Source: Labilithrix sp. (GTDB lineage Bacteria > Myxococcota_A > Polyangia > Polyangiales > Polyangiaceae). Taken from it: DNA of 45,688 nucleotides. Shown piece after piece: positions 32,651 through 40,588 of the stretch; the first letter of the stretch is position 1; the number at the start of each line of letters is the position of its first letter. The notes beneath the pieces were generated by a model. That model had not been told where the DNA came from. It ran no database searches and saw nothing but the letters and a program-made list of their open reading frames with translations. The stretch spans positions 1-45,688 of the forward strand of contig JAHBWA010000064.1 of assembly GCA_019637195.1 (NCBI GenBank), written 5' to 3'. Both the position numbers and the translations under genes were made by a program.

Positions 32651-33097
32651 TCAGGGCGCGGGCACGGACGCGGGCGGCGGGCTCGCAGCGAGCGGCTCGA
32701 GCTCGACGACGAAGTGCGCGAGGCAGGCCCCGGGCTTCCGCGTGGGCTCTCCCTCCTCCGACCGGCAATGCTCGACCACGCGGAGCTCGCGGCTCGCGTA
32801 GCCTGCCCTCTCCACGCGGACGGTGCACGCCTCGCCGGCCATCCCGGCCGTAGCGGTGTTGAACTGCCCCGCGGCGTTCGTGATCGCCTCGAGGACGAGG
32901 TGGTCGCGGCAACGCATCGTGACCTTTGCGCCCTCGATCGGCGGGCTGATCTCGACGATCCCCGGCGAGCCCTCGCCCGCGCACGTGGTCGCGGCCGGGG
33001 CGGACCGCACCGTGCCCTGCATGCCGAGGATGGGATCGCACGCGACGCTCGCGCACGCGAGCAGCGCCGTCGACGCGAGCCACGAGCCGCGCCGCAT
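32651..33097 (-). CDS. Small lipoprotein with carboxypeptidase-regulatory-like fold
   Basis: A 148-residue protein. The ATG at 33097 overlaps the upstream gene's TGA and is seven bases from AAGGAG; a GTG at 33100 is the alternative. The signal peptide ends ASVAC (lipidated Cys). The body shows an Ig-like carboxypeptidase-regulatory pattern: GIVEISPPIEGAKVTMRCRD, LEAITNAAGQFNTATAG, ACTVRVERAGYASRELRVVE, with the typical T-D/N-x-x-G-x-F turn and cysteines likely to be disulfide-bonded. These domains bind carbohydrate or protein surfaces weakly. It is probably in an operon with the similar gene upstream. Confidence 0.8.
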   Translation of the reverse strand: MRRGSWLASTALLACASVACDPILGMQGTVRSAPAATTCAGEGSPGIVEISPPIEGAKVTMRCRDHLVLEAITNAAGQFNTATAGMAGEACTVRVERAGYASRELRVVEHCRSEEGEPTRKPGACLAHFVVELEPLAASPPPASVPAP

Positions 33098-33687
33098 CAC
33101 GGAGCTCCTTCGTGCGGCCCGCGCGGCGCGCCTTCACCAGTCGCACCTTCGCCAGGCCCGCGCGGCGCGCCTTCACCAGTCGCACCTCCGCCAGGCCCGC
33201 GCGGCGCGCCTTCACCAGTCGCACCTTCGCCAGGCTCGCGCGGTGCCGGCAGCGGGAGCAGCCTCGCGTCGAGCCAGAGGTTGTGGCACGCGCCCTCGTG
33301 CGAATCCCAGATCGGCCCGGCGTAGTCGCTCGTGCAGTAGTCGGACACGGCGAACCGGCGCGGGCGCGTGGATCCGCCGGCGACGACGATCTCGCACTCG
33401 AGGGGGATCGCCGGCGCCTTCGTGGTGCCGAAGCGTCCGCTCGCGTCGACCTCGAGCTCGAGCGCCACGACCTTGTCGGTCCCGCCGCCACCCTTCGGGC
33501 ACTCGACGCGGACGGTCACGCCCGGTCCGGGGGATCGCGGCGTCGCCGCCCCCGCGTCCGCGCCTCCGCACGCTCGATCGTCCACGGCGACGGTGCCGCG
33601 CAGCGTGCGCGCCGGCACGCACGCCCCGGCGAAGACCGCCATCGTGATCCCGAGCGTGCTCACCCTGCGTGACCCCAGCAACGTCAT
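33097..33687 (-). CDS. Lipoprotein with regulatory-like fold and Gly/Ala/Pro repeat tail
   Basis: A 196-residue protein; the ATG at 33687 gives MTLLGSRRVSTLGITMAVFAGAC, a signal peptide with a lipobox (earlier in-frame codons lack a signal). The core (ARTLRGTVAVDDRACGGADA, VTVRVECPKGGGG, ALELEVDASGRFGTTKAPA, VSDYCTSDY) is the same Ig-like design as its downstream neighbour, suggesting duplication. The C-terminus is a low-complexity tail with three copies of the 13-residue unit GEGATGEGAPRGP or close variants, encoded by 39-bp repeats. The tail probably spans the outer surface layer. The stop overlaps the next gene. Confidence 0.8.
   Translation of the reverse strand: MTLLGSRRVSTLGITMAVFAGACVPARTLRGTVAVDDRACGGADAGAATPRSPGPGVTVRVECPKGGGGTDKVVALELEVDASGRFGTTKAPAIPLECEIVVAGGSTRPRRFAVSDYCTSDYAGPIWDSHEGACHNLWLDARLLPLPAPREPGEGATGEGAPRGPGGGATGEGAPRGPGEGATGEGAPRGPHEGAP
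33117..33233. repeat. Three 39-bp tandem repeats in the lipoprotein tail
   Basis: Units start at 33117, 33156 and 33195 and differ by one base in the second copy. They are in frame and encode the 13-residue Gly/Ala/Glu/Pro repeat at the end of the lipoprotein. Such near-identity points to recent expansion or gene-conversion-like slippage. Confidence 0.9.
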
Positions 33688-33831
33688 GTCCCCATTCCCG
33701 TGATGACCTCCCGACCAGCCCTTTGCTCCAGGGTACACGAGCCGCGCGTCATGGAAGCACCGGCGATGGCGCGCTCGGAGCCCATGCCGAGAGCCTCTCC
33801 GGTCGGGCCATGACGGCGAACCGGACGCGGC

Positions 33832-34992
33832 CTACCCCCTGCTCTCCGCCGCCGCCGCCTCGTTCTCCGCGATGCGCTTCTCGAGCACGTCGGTGCCGAG
33901 ATACCGGAAGACGTAGACGCCGCCGACGAACATGCAGAGAAACAGGGAGAGGAACCTCCAGAGCGCGATGTACGCGAGCTCGTACGGCCCCTTCAGCCAC
34001 GGCGACATGAGCGTCGACGCGCCCGCCTCCGCGATCCCGCTCGCGCCGGGCGTCGGGCTCAGGTAGAGCGCGAAGTTCAGGACCGCCTGCACGAGGACGA
34101 TCTGCACGAGCGGGCTGCCGATCGCGACGAAGCGGTCGGGCGTCGTCGAGAGCCCGAGCCCCCGGATCACGCAGTAGGCGACGGCGAACCGCGACAGGAA
34201 GAAGCCGAACGTGAGCACCTGCGCGACGAGGAGGGCGACCTTCCCGCGCCTCCAGTAGATCATGAAGCCTCGGTGCATGTCGTCGACGAAGGCGAGCATG
34301 CGCTCGCGGCCACGATCGGGGCGCGCGAGGCGGCGCGCCATGCGCTCGCGGAGGAGCGGGACGTACGACAGCGCGCGGGCGGCCGACCGCGTGACGAGCG
34401 AGAGCGCTGGTGCGATCACGCGGACCGCGGCCCGGAGCACCTCCGGCCGCGCCCCGCAGAGGATCAGGGCGACGAACGCCGCGCCGAAGGTCACGACGCT
34501 CAGCCCGAGCAGACCGTCGAGGTGCGCCCCCGGAGCGAGGACGAGCCGGCCGTCGTGGCCGAGCAGGAACACCACGATCGCCGTGACGAGGAAGAAGGTG
34601 ACCGTGCAGAGGGCGGTGAGGAGCTCGGCCGTCGACGCGTCGAGGAATCGCATGCCACCGTGGACGAGGACGGCGATCTGCGCCGGCGGCGCTCCGGCCT
34701 GCCCCGGCGTGACGCCGCCCGCGAACATCAGGACGAACTCGGAGATGATCGCCGTGCGGAGGCGGAGCTCCTTCGAGAGCACGCGCCCGAGCACCCAGAT
34801 GCGCAGGCCCCCGAAGACCCCCTCCTGCAGCGCCAGCACCGCGCCGATCGCGAGCCAGCCGAGGCGGAGATCGGCGAACCCCGCGCCGAGCGCGACGTGC
34901 TGACGATGGACGGAGTCGTATGCGAACCACGCCGAAACGGCGAGCGTGATGAGGACGAGCAGCTGGATACCGCGGACGATCGTGGCGCGCAT
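33832..34992 (-). CDS. UPF0104/lysylphosphatidylglycerol-synthase-TM-like membrane protein
   Basis: A 386-residue polytopic membrane protein from the ATG at 34992. It has 8 or more hydrophobic segments and the family blocks GGLRIWVLGRVLSKELRLRT, then FAGGVTPGQAGAPPAQIAVL (the G-x-T-P-G-x-x-G loop) and, near the end, LSPTPGASGIAEAGAS followed by WRFLSLFLCM. These match the LPG_synthase_TM/YbhN-AglD-like transporters or flippases. The catalytic GNAT-like half of true MprF is absent. It probably flips or moves lipid-linked substrates; the cargo is unknown. The divergent gene is a thioesterase. The preceding Arg-rich residues in the frame are not part of it. Confidence 0.85.
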   Translation of the reverse strand: MRATIVRGIQLLVLITLAVSAWFAYDSVHRQHVALGAGFADLRLGWLAIGAVLALQEGVFGGLRIWVLGRVLSKELRLRTAIISEFVLMFAGGVTPGQAGAPPAQIAVLVHGGMRFLDASTAELLTALCTVTFFLVTAIVVFLLGHDGRLVLAPGAHLDGLLGLSVVTFGAAFVALILCGARPEVLRAAVRVIAPALSLVTRSAARALSYVPLLRERMARRLARPDRGRERMLAFVDDMHRGFMIYWRRGKVALLVAQVLTFGFFLSRFAVAYCVIRGLGLSTTPDRFVAIGSPLVQIVLVQAVLNFALYLSPTPGASGIAEAGASTLMSPWLKGPYELAYIALWRFLSLFLCMFVGGVYVFRYLGTDVLEKRIAENEAAAAESRG

Positions 34993-35174
34993 CGTGTCGG
35001 CGAGACCGAAACCGCCATCTTGGCCAAGTCCGCGCGCGCGCGGAAGTCGAATCGCGCATGGGCGGCCGGAGCGGCGACGACGGGGGGCCACGCGCCGTCG
35101 ACGAACGCGCGTCGAGCGCGTAGTTAGAGGGAGGTTCCTCCACTTTCCATCCAACGCAGGCCTGGACTCGCCGA

Positions 35175-35618
35175 ATGCCCCTCGCGATGCCGTTTCGTTC
35201 GATCCAGCGCGTCTACTTCGACGATCTCGACGCGCTGAACATCCTCCACAACGTCCGCTACCTGCTCTTCATGGAGCGCGCGCGAGGCGAGCTCTTCAAC
35301 GCGCTGGGGTTCCGCTGGGAGGACTCGCTCGACGACAACCCGGACAAGTACCACGTCGTCGCGGCGCACGAGATCCGGTACGTCGCGCCCGTGCGCGGCG
35401 AGGGCGAGCTCACGGTCGAGCTCGAGCCCGTGAAGCTCGGCACGTCGAGCGCGATCCTCGAGGCGCGCGTCCGGTCGCGCCACGGCGATCTCCTCCACGC
35501 CGACGGAAAGACGCGGCTCGTCCGCCTCGACCCCGTCACCCAGAAGCCCTGCCCGTGGAGCGACCGCTTCCGCGCCGCGTTCGCCCCGCTGGTGCGCACA
35601 CCGACCGCCTCCGGCTGA
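35175..35618 (+). CDS. 4HBT/YbgC-type acyl-CoA thioesterase
   Basis: A 147-residue hotdog protein; start at the ATG at 35175, with MPFRSIQ at 35187 as alternative. It has the family motif VYFDDLDALNILHNVRYLLF, with the catalytic Asp in D-x-L-N and the H-N-V-R-Y turn, then FMERARGELFNALGF, and the strands EIRYVAPVRGEGELTVELEP and GDLLHADGKTRLVRLD. It acts in the cytoplasm, hydrolysing thioesters such as 4-hydroxybenzoyl-CoA-like or short acyl-CoA. Divergent from the LPG-synthase-like gene with a 182-bp gap that contains the promoter(s). Confidence 0.88.
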   Translation: MPLAMPFRSIQRVYFDDLDALNILHNVRYLLFMERARGELFNALGFRWEDSLDDNPDKYHVVAAHEIRYVAPVRGEGELTVELEPVKLGTSSAILEARVRSRHGDLLHADGKTRLVRLDPVTQKPCPWSDRFRAAFAPLVRTPTASG

Positions 35619-35648
35619 TCCGAGCGCAGCGCGGGCGCACGGACCTCA

Positions 35649-35766
35649 GCGCCCAGCTCTCGGCGCGCGGCGCTCAGCTCTCGGCGCGCGGGCGCCCAGC
35701 TCTCGGCGCGCGGGCGCCCAACTTCTCAGCGCGCGGGCGCCCAGCTCGGCGGCTCGGGCGCCCAGG
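35649..35766. repeat. GC-rich tandem repeats (21-23 bp) across a gene end
   Basis: About five and a half degenerate units of the type GCGCCCAGCTCTCGGCGCGCG run from 35649 to 35766. They cover the gap between two convergent genes and the last dozen codons of the propeller lipoprotein, where they encode WAPEPPSWAPAR. Each unit joint contains GGGCGCCC, itself a palindrome, so the array can fold into strong hairpins and may end transcription from both sides. Confidence 0.8.
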
Positions 35767-37366
35767 CCAGCGACGCGGTCATCGGCACCTCGAGCTTCAC
35801 AGCGCTCTCCTCTGGCAGATCCGTGCGCCAGAGGGCCATCGCGCCGTCGCGCGCGGTCGCGAGCGTCCGATCGTCGGGACCGATGCGCCCGCCCCACTGC
35901 CAGAAGAAGGCCCTCGCGTCCGCGGCCTGCAGCGACACTTCGACGGGCACCGTGGCGCCGGTCGCGAGGCGGACCAACGTGCCCCGCGGCGCCTCGCGCT
36001 CTTGCTGCGGCAAGATCAGGACGGAGCGCTCGCCAGGCGCCCAGTACGCGCCGCGCCTGCCCACGTCCTTCGCCCCGCGGAGGAGCTCGCGCGTCTTCCA
36101 GGGAGGACCGGCATACAGATCCAGCACGTCGATCCACCCTTCGTCGGACGCTCGGTTCGAGTGTCCGAGGAGCAGCCACCGCCCACGGGGCGAGAACGTC
36201 AGGCCAGAGAACGACGGCTGGCCGGTGCCCGGGACCGGCGTCGTGACAGGCGCGGAGGGATCGGCGAAATCCACGATCGAGAGGGCCTTGGATCGCTCCT
36301 CCTGCACCAGCAGCAGCGTCCCGCCGGGTCCGATCCGGTCGCTCGCGCGCGTCACACGACCGAGGTCGGCGCGCGCGTTCATCGCGGGCGTCCAGGCCTC
36401 GAGCCCGCCGCCGTCGGACGCGAACCGGCGCACGAGCAACGTGGAGCTCCCTACCCACCCGTCCGGCTTGCAGACCACTCCCGCCCCCGCGTTCCGCGAA
36501 ATAGGGCAGCCCGCGAGCCCCCGTGAAGGCCAGCCGTCGCTCGTCGAGAAGGCGCGGAGGGCGCGCGTCGCCTCGTCCTCCCCCGATCTCACGACGAAGA
36601 CGATCCAGCGCCCGTCCGGAGAGATCTCGCCGTCCCGCATCGGCGTCTCGTCGTGCCCCGAGTCGATGTCGTCGAACGTGAAGCCTGGAGGGGGCGCGAT
36701 CTCGTGCGGCGTCGTCGCGAGGTCGGTTCCCTCGGAGACGAGGTAGACGGTCGCGCGCCTCCCCGAGGGCGTGAGCCGGGTCACGACGACGCGGTCTCCG
36801 CTCGACGCCCACCGAACCGACGCGAGATCGCTCGGATCGAACGACCGCGTCGCGATCGAGCCGTCCGCGCGCGGCATCGCCAGCGCGAGCTCGGGGGCGT
36901 CACGCAGGCTGCTCCGCACGAGGAGCTGCTCGCGCCTCGGTGACCACTGGACGAGACCGCCATCCGCGGGCGCGCCGCTCGGGAGCGTGACGGACGCGGG
37001 CGGGTACCAGCGCTCGCCGTCGAAGCGGCGGACCATCAGTCGCGCGTCCTGGCCGAGGCCGGTCACGTAGGCGAGCGAGCGCGCGGACGGCGCCCAGTAC
37101 AAGGGCATCACCGCGGCGGGATCGAGCAGCTCGTGACGAACCTGGCCATCGACCACGCGGTGGGCGCGGAGCGTGCCGGCGCGGGTCGTCCCGCGCTCGA
37201 GCGTCAGGATCCACGGAGCGCGGATCTTCTCCTCTTCCGCGCGCTCGGCAGGCGCCAGCTCTCCGCCGCACCCCGCCCCGGCGAGGGCGAGCGACGCCAC
37301 GGCGATCGCGCACCGCCGTGTGTGTGCTCGCAGAACACCTCGACGCGATGGGAGGGACGCTCGCAC
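35726..37366 (-). CDS. Lipoprotein with TolB/PD40-type beta-propeller
   Basis: A 546-residue protein. I chose the GTG at 37366; it is the nearest start before the signal peptide (RRCAIAVASLALAGAGC, lipobox), so the exact start is uncertain. After a short linker the protein is made of propeller blades: MPLYWAPSARSLAYVTG, VQWSPRREQLLVRSS, EISPDGRWIVFVVRSG, LTFSPRGRWLLLGHSN, YWAPGERSVLILPQ, each with the S-P-x-x-x-x-L/I-x-x pattern of TolB-type repeats. It should be a periplasmic-facing or surface lipoprotein that binds an unknown partner. It ends in tandem-repeat DNA shared with the intergenic region, which suggests slippage in its C-terminus. Confidence 0.8.
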   Translation of the reverse strand: MRASLPSRRGVLRAHTRRCAIAVASLALAGAGCGGELAPAERAEEEKIRAPWILTLERGTTRAGTLRAHRVVDGQVRHELLDPAAVMPLYWAPSARSLAYVTGLGQDARLMVRRFDGERWYPPASVTLPSGAPADGGLVQWSPRREQLLVRSSLRDAPELALAMPRADGSIATRSFDPSDLASVRWASSGDRVVVTRLTPSGRRATVYLVSEGTDLATTPHEIAPPPGFTFDDIDSGHDETPMRDGEISPDGRWIVFVVRSGEDEATRALRAFSTSDGWPSRGLAGCPISRNAGAGVVCKPDGWVGSSTLLVRRFASDGGGLEAWTPAMNARADLGRVTRASDRIGPGGTLLLVQEERSKALSIVDFADPSAPVTTPVPGTGQPSFSGLTFSPRGRWLLLGHSNRASDEGWIDVLDLYAGPPWKTRELLRGAKDVGRRGAYWAPGERSVLILPQQEREAPRGTLVRLATGATVPVEVSLQAADARAFFWQWGGRIGPDDRTLATARDGAMALWRTDLPEESAVKLEVPMTASLAWAPEPPSWAPAR

Positions 37367-37516
37367 GCGATCGTGTCGTCGCCCAGCGGCCGAACGGGTC
37401 ACGCCGCACGTCGAATCTCTGAATATCGAAGCGCGGCCGCCGTCTAGCGTGCCGAGCAAGCCAACGCCGAGCAACCGGGCTCGCGCGAGCTCCTCCGCTT
37501 GAATCGGAGACTTGAA

Positions 37517-37786
37517 ATGAAGCGTTTCGCCATCGGCCTCGGTGCGTCCACGTTCGTCTTCCTCGTCATGGCCTGCTCCGGCCCGGACACGGAGGGCGCG
37601 TGCAAGAAGATGGACTCGCTCTGCAGCGGCAGCTCCTCGAGCAGCGGCGGCACCGTCACCGTGACGACCAAGTGCGATCCCGCGAAGCTCGACGAGGCCT
37701 CGAACGCCGACGAGGTGGTCGACTGCATCAACGGCGCGAGCGACTGCGCCGCCGCGATGGCCTGCTCCGCGAAAGCGAAGAAGTAG
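37517..37786 (+). CDS. Small cysteine-rich lipoprotein
   Basis: An 89-residue protein starting at the ATG at 37517 with GGAG upstream. The leader MKRFAIGLGASTFVFLVMAC is a textbook lipoprotein signal with Cys20. The mature part has six further cysteines, two near ACKKMDSLC, then KC after a Ser/Gly linker, and a C-terminal CINGASDCAAAMACS; they could form three disulfides in a small knot-like domain. It ends in lysines. This pattern, a short Cys-rich lipoprotein with a Ser-rich hinge, is common in myxobacteria and has no assigned function. It is convergent with the benE-like gene, 23 bp between stops. Confidence 0.75.
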   Translation: MKRFAIGLGASTFVFLVMACSGPDTEGACKKMDSLCSGSSSSSGGTVTVTTKCDPAKLDEASNADEVVDCINGASDCAAAMACSAKAKK

Positions 37787-37809
37787 CGTCGGCTCCCCCG
37801 TCACCGCGC

Positions 37810-38964
37810 TCAGCGCCTCCTCGCGGCCAGCGCCAGGAGGCCGACCGCCAAGCCCCAGAACGCGGAGCCCAGGCCGAAGAGCGTGAGCCCCGAGCCGGCG
37901 GCGAGGAACGTGACGATGGCCGCGTCGCGCTCCGCCTTCGCTGCCAGCATGGTCTCGATCGCGCCGACGAGCGCCGGAATCAGCGCGACGCCCGTGAGCG
38001 CGGCGATCACGGCGTGGGGCAGCGCCAGGAACAGGCGGACCAGCGCAGGCGAGAGGAGCGCCAGCAGGAGGTAGAACGTCGCGTAGAGCACGCCGACCGT
38101 CCAGCGCTTGGCGCGGTCGGGGTGGGCCTCGCGGCTGGTGCAGATCGCGGCCGTGATCGCCGCGAGGTTGACGGCGTGCGCTCCGAACGGGGCCATCGCC
38201 AGCGACGCGAGGCCGGTCCCCAGGAGCAGCGGGCGCGTTCGCGGACGGTAGCCGGCCACGCGAAGGACGACGAGCCCGGGGAGGTTCTGGGACACCAGCG
38301 TCACGAGGAACAGCGGTACGCCGAGGCTGACGATCGCCCTCGCGTCGAAGGAAGGGCGGGTCGCCGCGAGAGTGCCGAGCGTCGCGCCGGGCTGGAGCCG
38401 CGCCGCGTCTCCTCGCAGCAGCGTGAGCGCCACCCCCGCCGCGAGCACGAGGACGAGCGCGTAGCGCGGCGCGCGCTGCCGTACGACGAGGAATACGGCG
38501 ACCACGACCGCGACGAGCAGCGGGTCGGTCCCTCCCGTCCTGAAGACCTCCAAACAGAACGGCAGCAAGACCCCCGCCAGCATCGCCGACGCGACGGAGG
38601 ACGGGATGCGCTCGGCCCATCGCCCGAGGGTCGGCACTGCGCCCACCACGATCGTCATCAGCGCGGCGGCGAGGAAGACACCAACCGCCACCGCCCACGA
38701 CGTGCCCGGAGCCGCGGCGGCCAACAGCGCCGCCCCCGGCGTGGACCACGCCAACACGACCGGCATGCGCAGCCCGAAGGAGAGCGCGGCGCCAGCGACC
38801 GCCACGCCGAGGCACGACGCGGTGACGGCCGATCCGGCCTGCGCCGCCGAGGCGCCGACCGCGCGCGTGGCCTGGACGATCAGCGCGACCGTTCCGCCGA
38901 AGCCTACGACGGTCGCGACGAGGGCCGAGGTCCACGCGGGGACGGGCGGCAGTCGGCGGAGCAT
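37810..38964 (-). CDS. benE: BenE-family benzoate/H+ symporter
   Basis: A 384-residue membrane protein with about 12 hydrophobic segments. It carries the BenE features: WTSALVATVVGFGGTVALI at the start, VTASCLGVAVAGAALSF, WSTPGAALL, the re-entrant RMPVVLAWS, the SLGVPLFLVTLVSQNLPGLV-type stretch and FGAHAVNLAAITAAICTS with the conserved polar pair. BenE imports benzoate or related aromatic acids, although that is proved only for some members. It follows the secreted alpha/beta hydrolase gene by 46 bp on the same strand, so the two are probably one operon under the divergent OhrR-like regulator. Confidence 0.9.
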   Translation of the reverse strand: MLRRLPPVPAWTSALVATVVGFGGTVALIVQATRAVGASAAQAGSAVTASCLGVAVAGAALSFGLRMPVVLAWSTPGAALLAAAAPGTSWAVAVGVFLAAALMTIVVGAVPTLGRWAERIPSSVASAMLAGVLLPFCLEVFRTGGTDPLLVAVVVAVFLVVRQRAPRYALVLVLAAGVALTLLRGDAARLQPGATLGTLAATRPSFDARAIVSLGVPLFLVTLVSQNLPGLVVLRVAGYRPRTRPLLLGTGLASLAMAPFGAHAVNLAAITAAICTSREAHPDRAKRWTVGVLYATFYLLLALLSPALVRLFLALPHAVIAALTGVALIPALVGAIETMLAAKAERDAAIVTFLAAGSGLTLFGLGSAFWGLAVGLLALAARRR

Positions 38965-39010
38965 GAGCGGCGGTCCTTCCAGGGGGTTGGGCGCGTCGGG
39001 GCGGCGCTCG

Positions 39011-39829
39011 TCAGCGGGTCGCGCGCCCGGCGTTCTTGGCCGCGCGATCGATCACGCTGGCCACGGCTTTGGGTCGCGTCAGGAACACCACGTGGCTCCC
39101 CTTCACCTCCTCGGTGACGGCCCCGATGCGCGTGGCGGTGCTGCGCAGCAGCTTGGGATCGATGGCGCCGTCTTCCGTCGCCACGACGAACCAGCTCGGC
39201 TTGCTCCGCCACGCGGCTTGCGTGACGGGCGCGTTCATCGCGGCCGTCGCGATCGGGACCTGCGAGTCCCGGAGGAACGCCGCGTCCGCGTCGCGGGTGT
39301 CCCCGGCGAAGCCCGCCTTGAACTTCGAGAGGTTGACGAAGCCGAAGCCGTCGGCCTGCTCCTCGGTGACGAAGGTCGAGGGCGCGGGGATCCGAGCGAA
39401 CTGGTCGAGCGTCGACTCGCCGACGTCCGGCGCGAGCGCGGCGACGTAGACCAGACCGGCGACCTTCGGATCGACGCCCACCTCGGTGATGACGGTGCCG
39501 CCGTACGAGTGACCGACGAGGATCGTCGGGCCGTCCTGCCGACTCAGCACGCGCCGCGTGGCGGCCACGTCGTCGGCGAACGACGTGAGCGGGTTCTGGA
39601 CGACGCTCACCCGATAGCCCTTCGCGGTCAGCTCGTCGTAGACGGGGCGCCAGCCCGAGCCGTCGGCGAAGGCGCCATGTACCAGGACGACGTTCTTGAC
39701 CGTGTGGGTGGGCGTGACGCGGACGGGCAGGCGTGCCTGGCCCGTGCCGCCGGCGCTCGCGGCGCTGGCCACGGCGAGGGTTGCCACGGCTCCGACGGTC
39801 ACGATGAAGCTGCGAATCTGGATGCTCAT
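39011..39829 (-). CDS. Secreted alpha/beta-hydrolase
   Basis: A 272-residue protein with a Sec signal peptide (MSIQIRSFIVTVGAVATLAV, cleavage probably after ASAASA near 26). The fold begins VKNVVLVHGAFADGSGW; the nucleophile elbow is VGHSYGG with Ser108; the acid is likely the Asp in VVATEDGAIDPK; the His is in VKGSHVVFLTRP. It resembles the MhpC-type hydrolases that act on esters or small ring-cleavage products, and here it would work outside the cytoplasmic membrane. A GGAGA precedes the ATG. The start region carries the paired TATCGCGATA sites, so it is probably regulated by the divergent MarR-type protein. Substrate unknown. Confidence 0.88.
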   Translation of the reverse strand: MSIQIRSFIVTVGAVATLAVASAASAGGTGQARLPVRVTPTHTVKNVVLVHGAFADGSGWRPVYDELTAKGYRVSVVQNPLTSFADDVAATRRVLSRQDGPTILVGHSYGGTVITEVGVDPKVAGLVYVAALAPDVGESTLDQFARIPAPSTFVTEEQADGFGFVNLSKFKAGFAGDTRDADAAFLRDSQVPIATAAMNAPVTQAAWRSKPSWFVVATEDGAIDPKLLRSTATRIGAVTEEVKGSHVVFLTRPKAVASVIDRAAKNAGRATR

Positions 39830-39889
39830 TTGGCGGTCTCCCGAGTGTGGGTGCGATCAGGTGGCCAGGAATAGCCGTTGCGACAATTC

Positions 39890-39901
39890 TTATCGCGATA
39901 A
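39890..39901. promoter_or_regulatory. Operator palindrome 1 (TTATCGCGATAA)
   Basis: A perfect 12-bp palindrome preceded by ACAATT. With the second site it matches the consensus ACAATT-N2-TATCGCGATA in 16 of 18 bases. It lies in the divergent gap between the hydrolase and the MarR-type gene, as expected for a regulator binding both. Confidence 0.65.
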
Positions 39902-39925
39902 CTATATTTACTCGAGAACCCCGCG

Positions 39926-39954
39926 TTGTCCAGGACAATTTGTATCGCGATATT
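39926..39954 (+). promoter_or_regulatory. Predicted promoter of the MarR-type gene
   Basis: TTGTCC at 39926-39931 and GATATT at 39949-39954, separated by 17 bp, each match four of six bases of the sigma-70 boxes. The -10 overlaps the second operator, which would give autorepression. This is a by-eye call. Confidence 0.35.
39943..39952. promoter_or_regulatory. Operator palindrome 2 (TATCGCGATA)
   Basis: A perfect 10-bp palindrome preceded by ACAATT, centred 52 bp (about five helical turns) from site 1, so two regulator dimers would bind on the same face of the DNA. Confidence 0.65.
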
Positions 39955-39997
39955 TATTTTCGCGGCATGGGTGCCGTTCGACTGGTAAGACCCCGTC

Positions 39998-40453
39998 ATG
40001 CCTTCCCGCGCAAAGGGTCCCGTGCCGCTCGACGAGCAGCTCTGCTACGCGATCTATTCGGCGGGGATGGCCATCCAGCGAGCCTACAAGCCGCTGCTCG
40101 ACGAGCTGGGGCTCACCTACCCCCAGTACCTCGTGCTGAACGTCCTGTGGCGCGAGGACGAGCAAACCGTCGGCAGCATCGCCGGGCGGCTCGCGCTCGA
40201 GTCGAGCACCCTCACGCCGCTGTTGAAGCGGCTCGAGGGCGCGCAGCTCGTGCGCCGCACGCGAAATCCAGAAGACGAGCGTCAGGTCGTCGTCGCGCTG
40301 ACCGAGCAGGGCCGCGCGCTCGAGGCGCGAGCCGGATGCCTGGGTGACGCGTTGGTGGCGACGTCCGGACAGTCGGCGAAGGAGCTGGGCGAGCTGAACG
40401 TGAAGGTCAGGCGCCTCCGCGACGCGATCTACGGCAACCTCGACTCCCGGTAG
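39998..40453 (+). CDS. OhrR-like MarR-family regulator
   Basis: A 151-residue winged-helix protein. DEQLCYAIYSAGMAIQRAYK carries the reactive Cys16 at the position used by peroxide-sensing OhrR (LDNQLCFALYSA in known members, from memory). The DNA-binding part is YPQYLVLNVLWREDEQTVGS, with recognition helix SSTLTPLLKRLEGAQLVRR and wing DERQVVVALTEQG. Members are repressors that release DNA when the Cys is oxidised. No Ohr peroxidase gene is present nearby. Instead it is divergent from a secreted hydrolase and a BenE transporter with matching palindromes in between, which are probably its targets. Confidence 0.88.
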   Translation: MPSRAKGPVPLDEQLCYAIYSAGMAIQRAYKPLLDELGLTYPQYLVLNVLWREDEQTVGSIAGRLALESSTLTPLLKRLEGAQLVRRTRNPEDERQVVVALTEQGRALEARAGCLGDALVATSGQSAKELGELNVKVRRLRDAIYGNLDSR

Positions 40454-40588
40454 CGCATATCCGCTGCGCGGCCGCGGGGACGACGCCGACGGCGAGTGCC
40501 CCCGCCCCGCACCGACGGCAGCGCTCGCCACCGCCACCACCACGCGCCTCGACGGCACGTCGCGCGGGCGAGACCGGCGAGCCGTTCG

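Noticed and set aside
33117..33233. CRISPR-like array
   Set aside because: The 39-bp units are directly adjacent without spacers and are in frame inside a lipoprotein gene.
35649..35766. CRISPR or phage attachment repeat
   Set aside because: Degenerate abutting GC repeats with no spacers, no cas genes and no integrase nearby.
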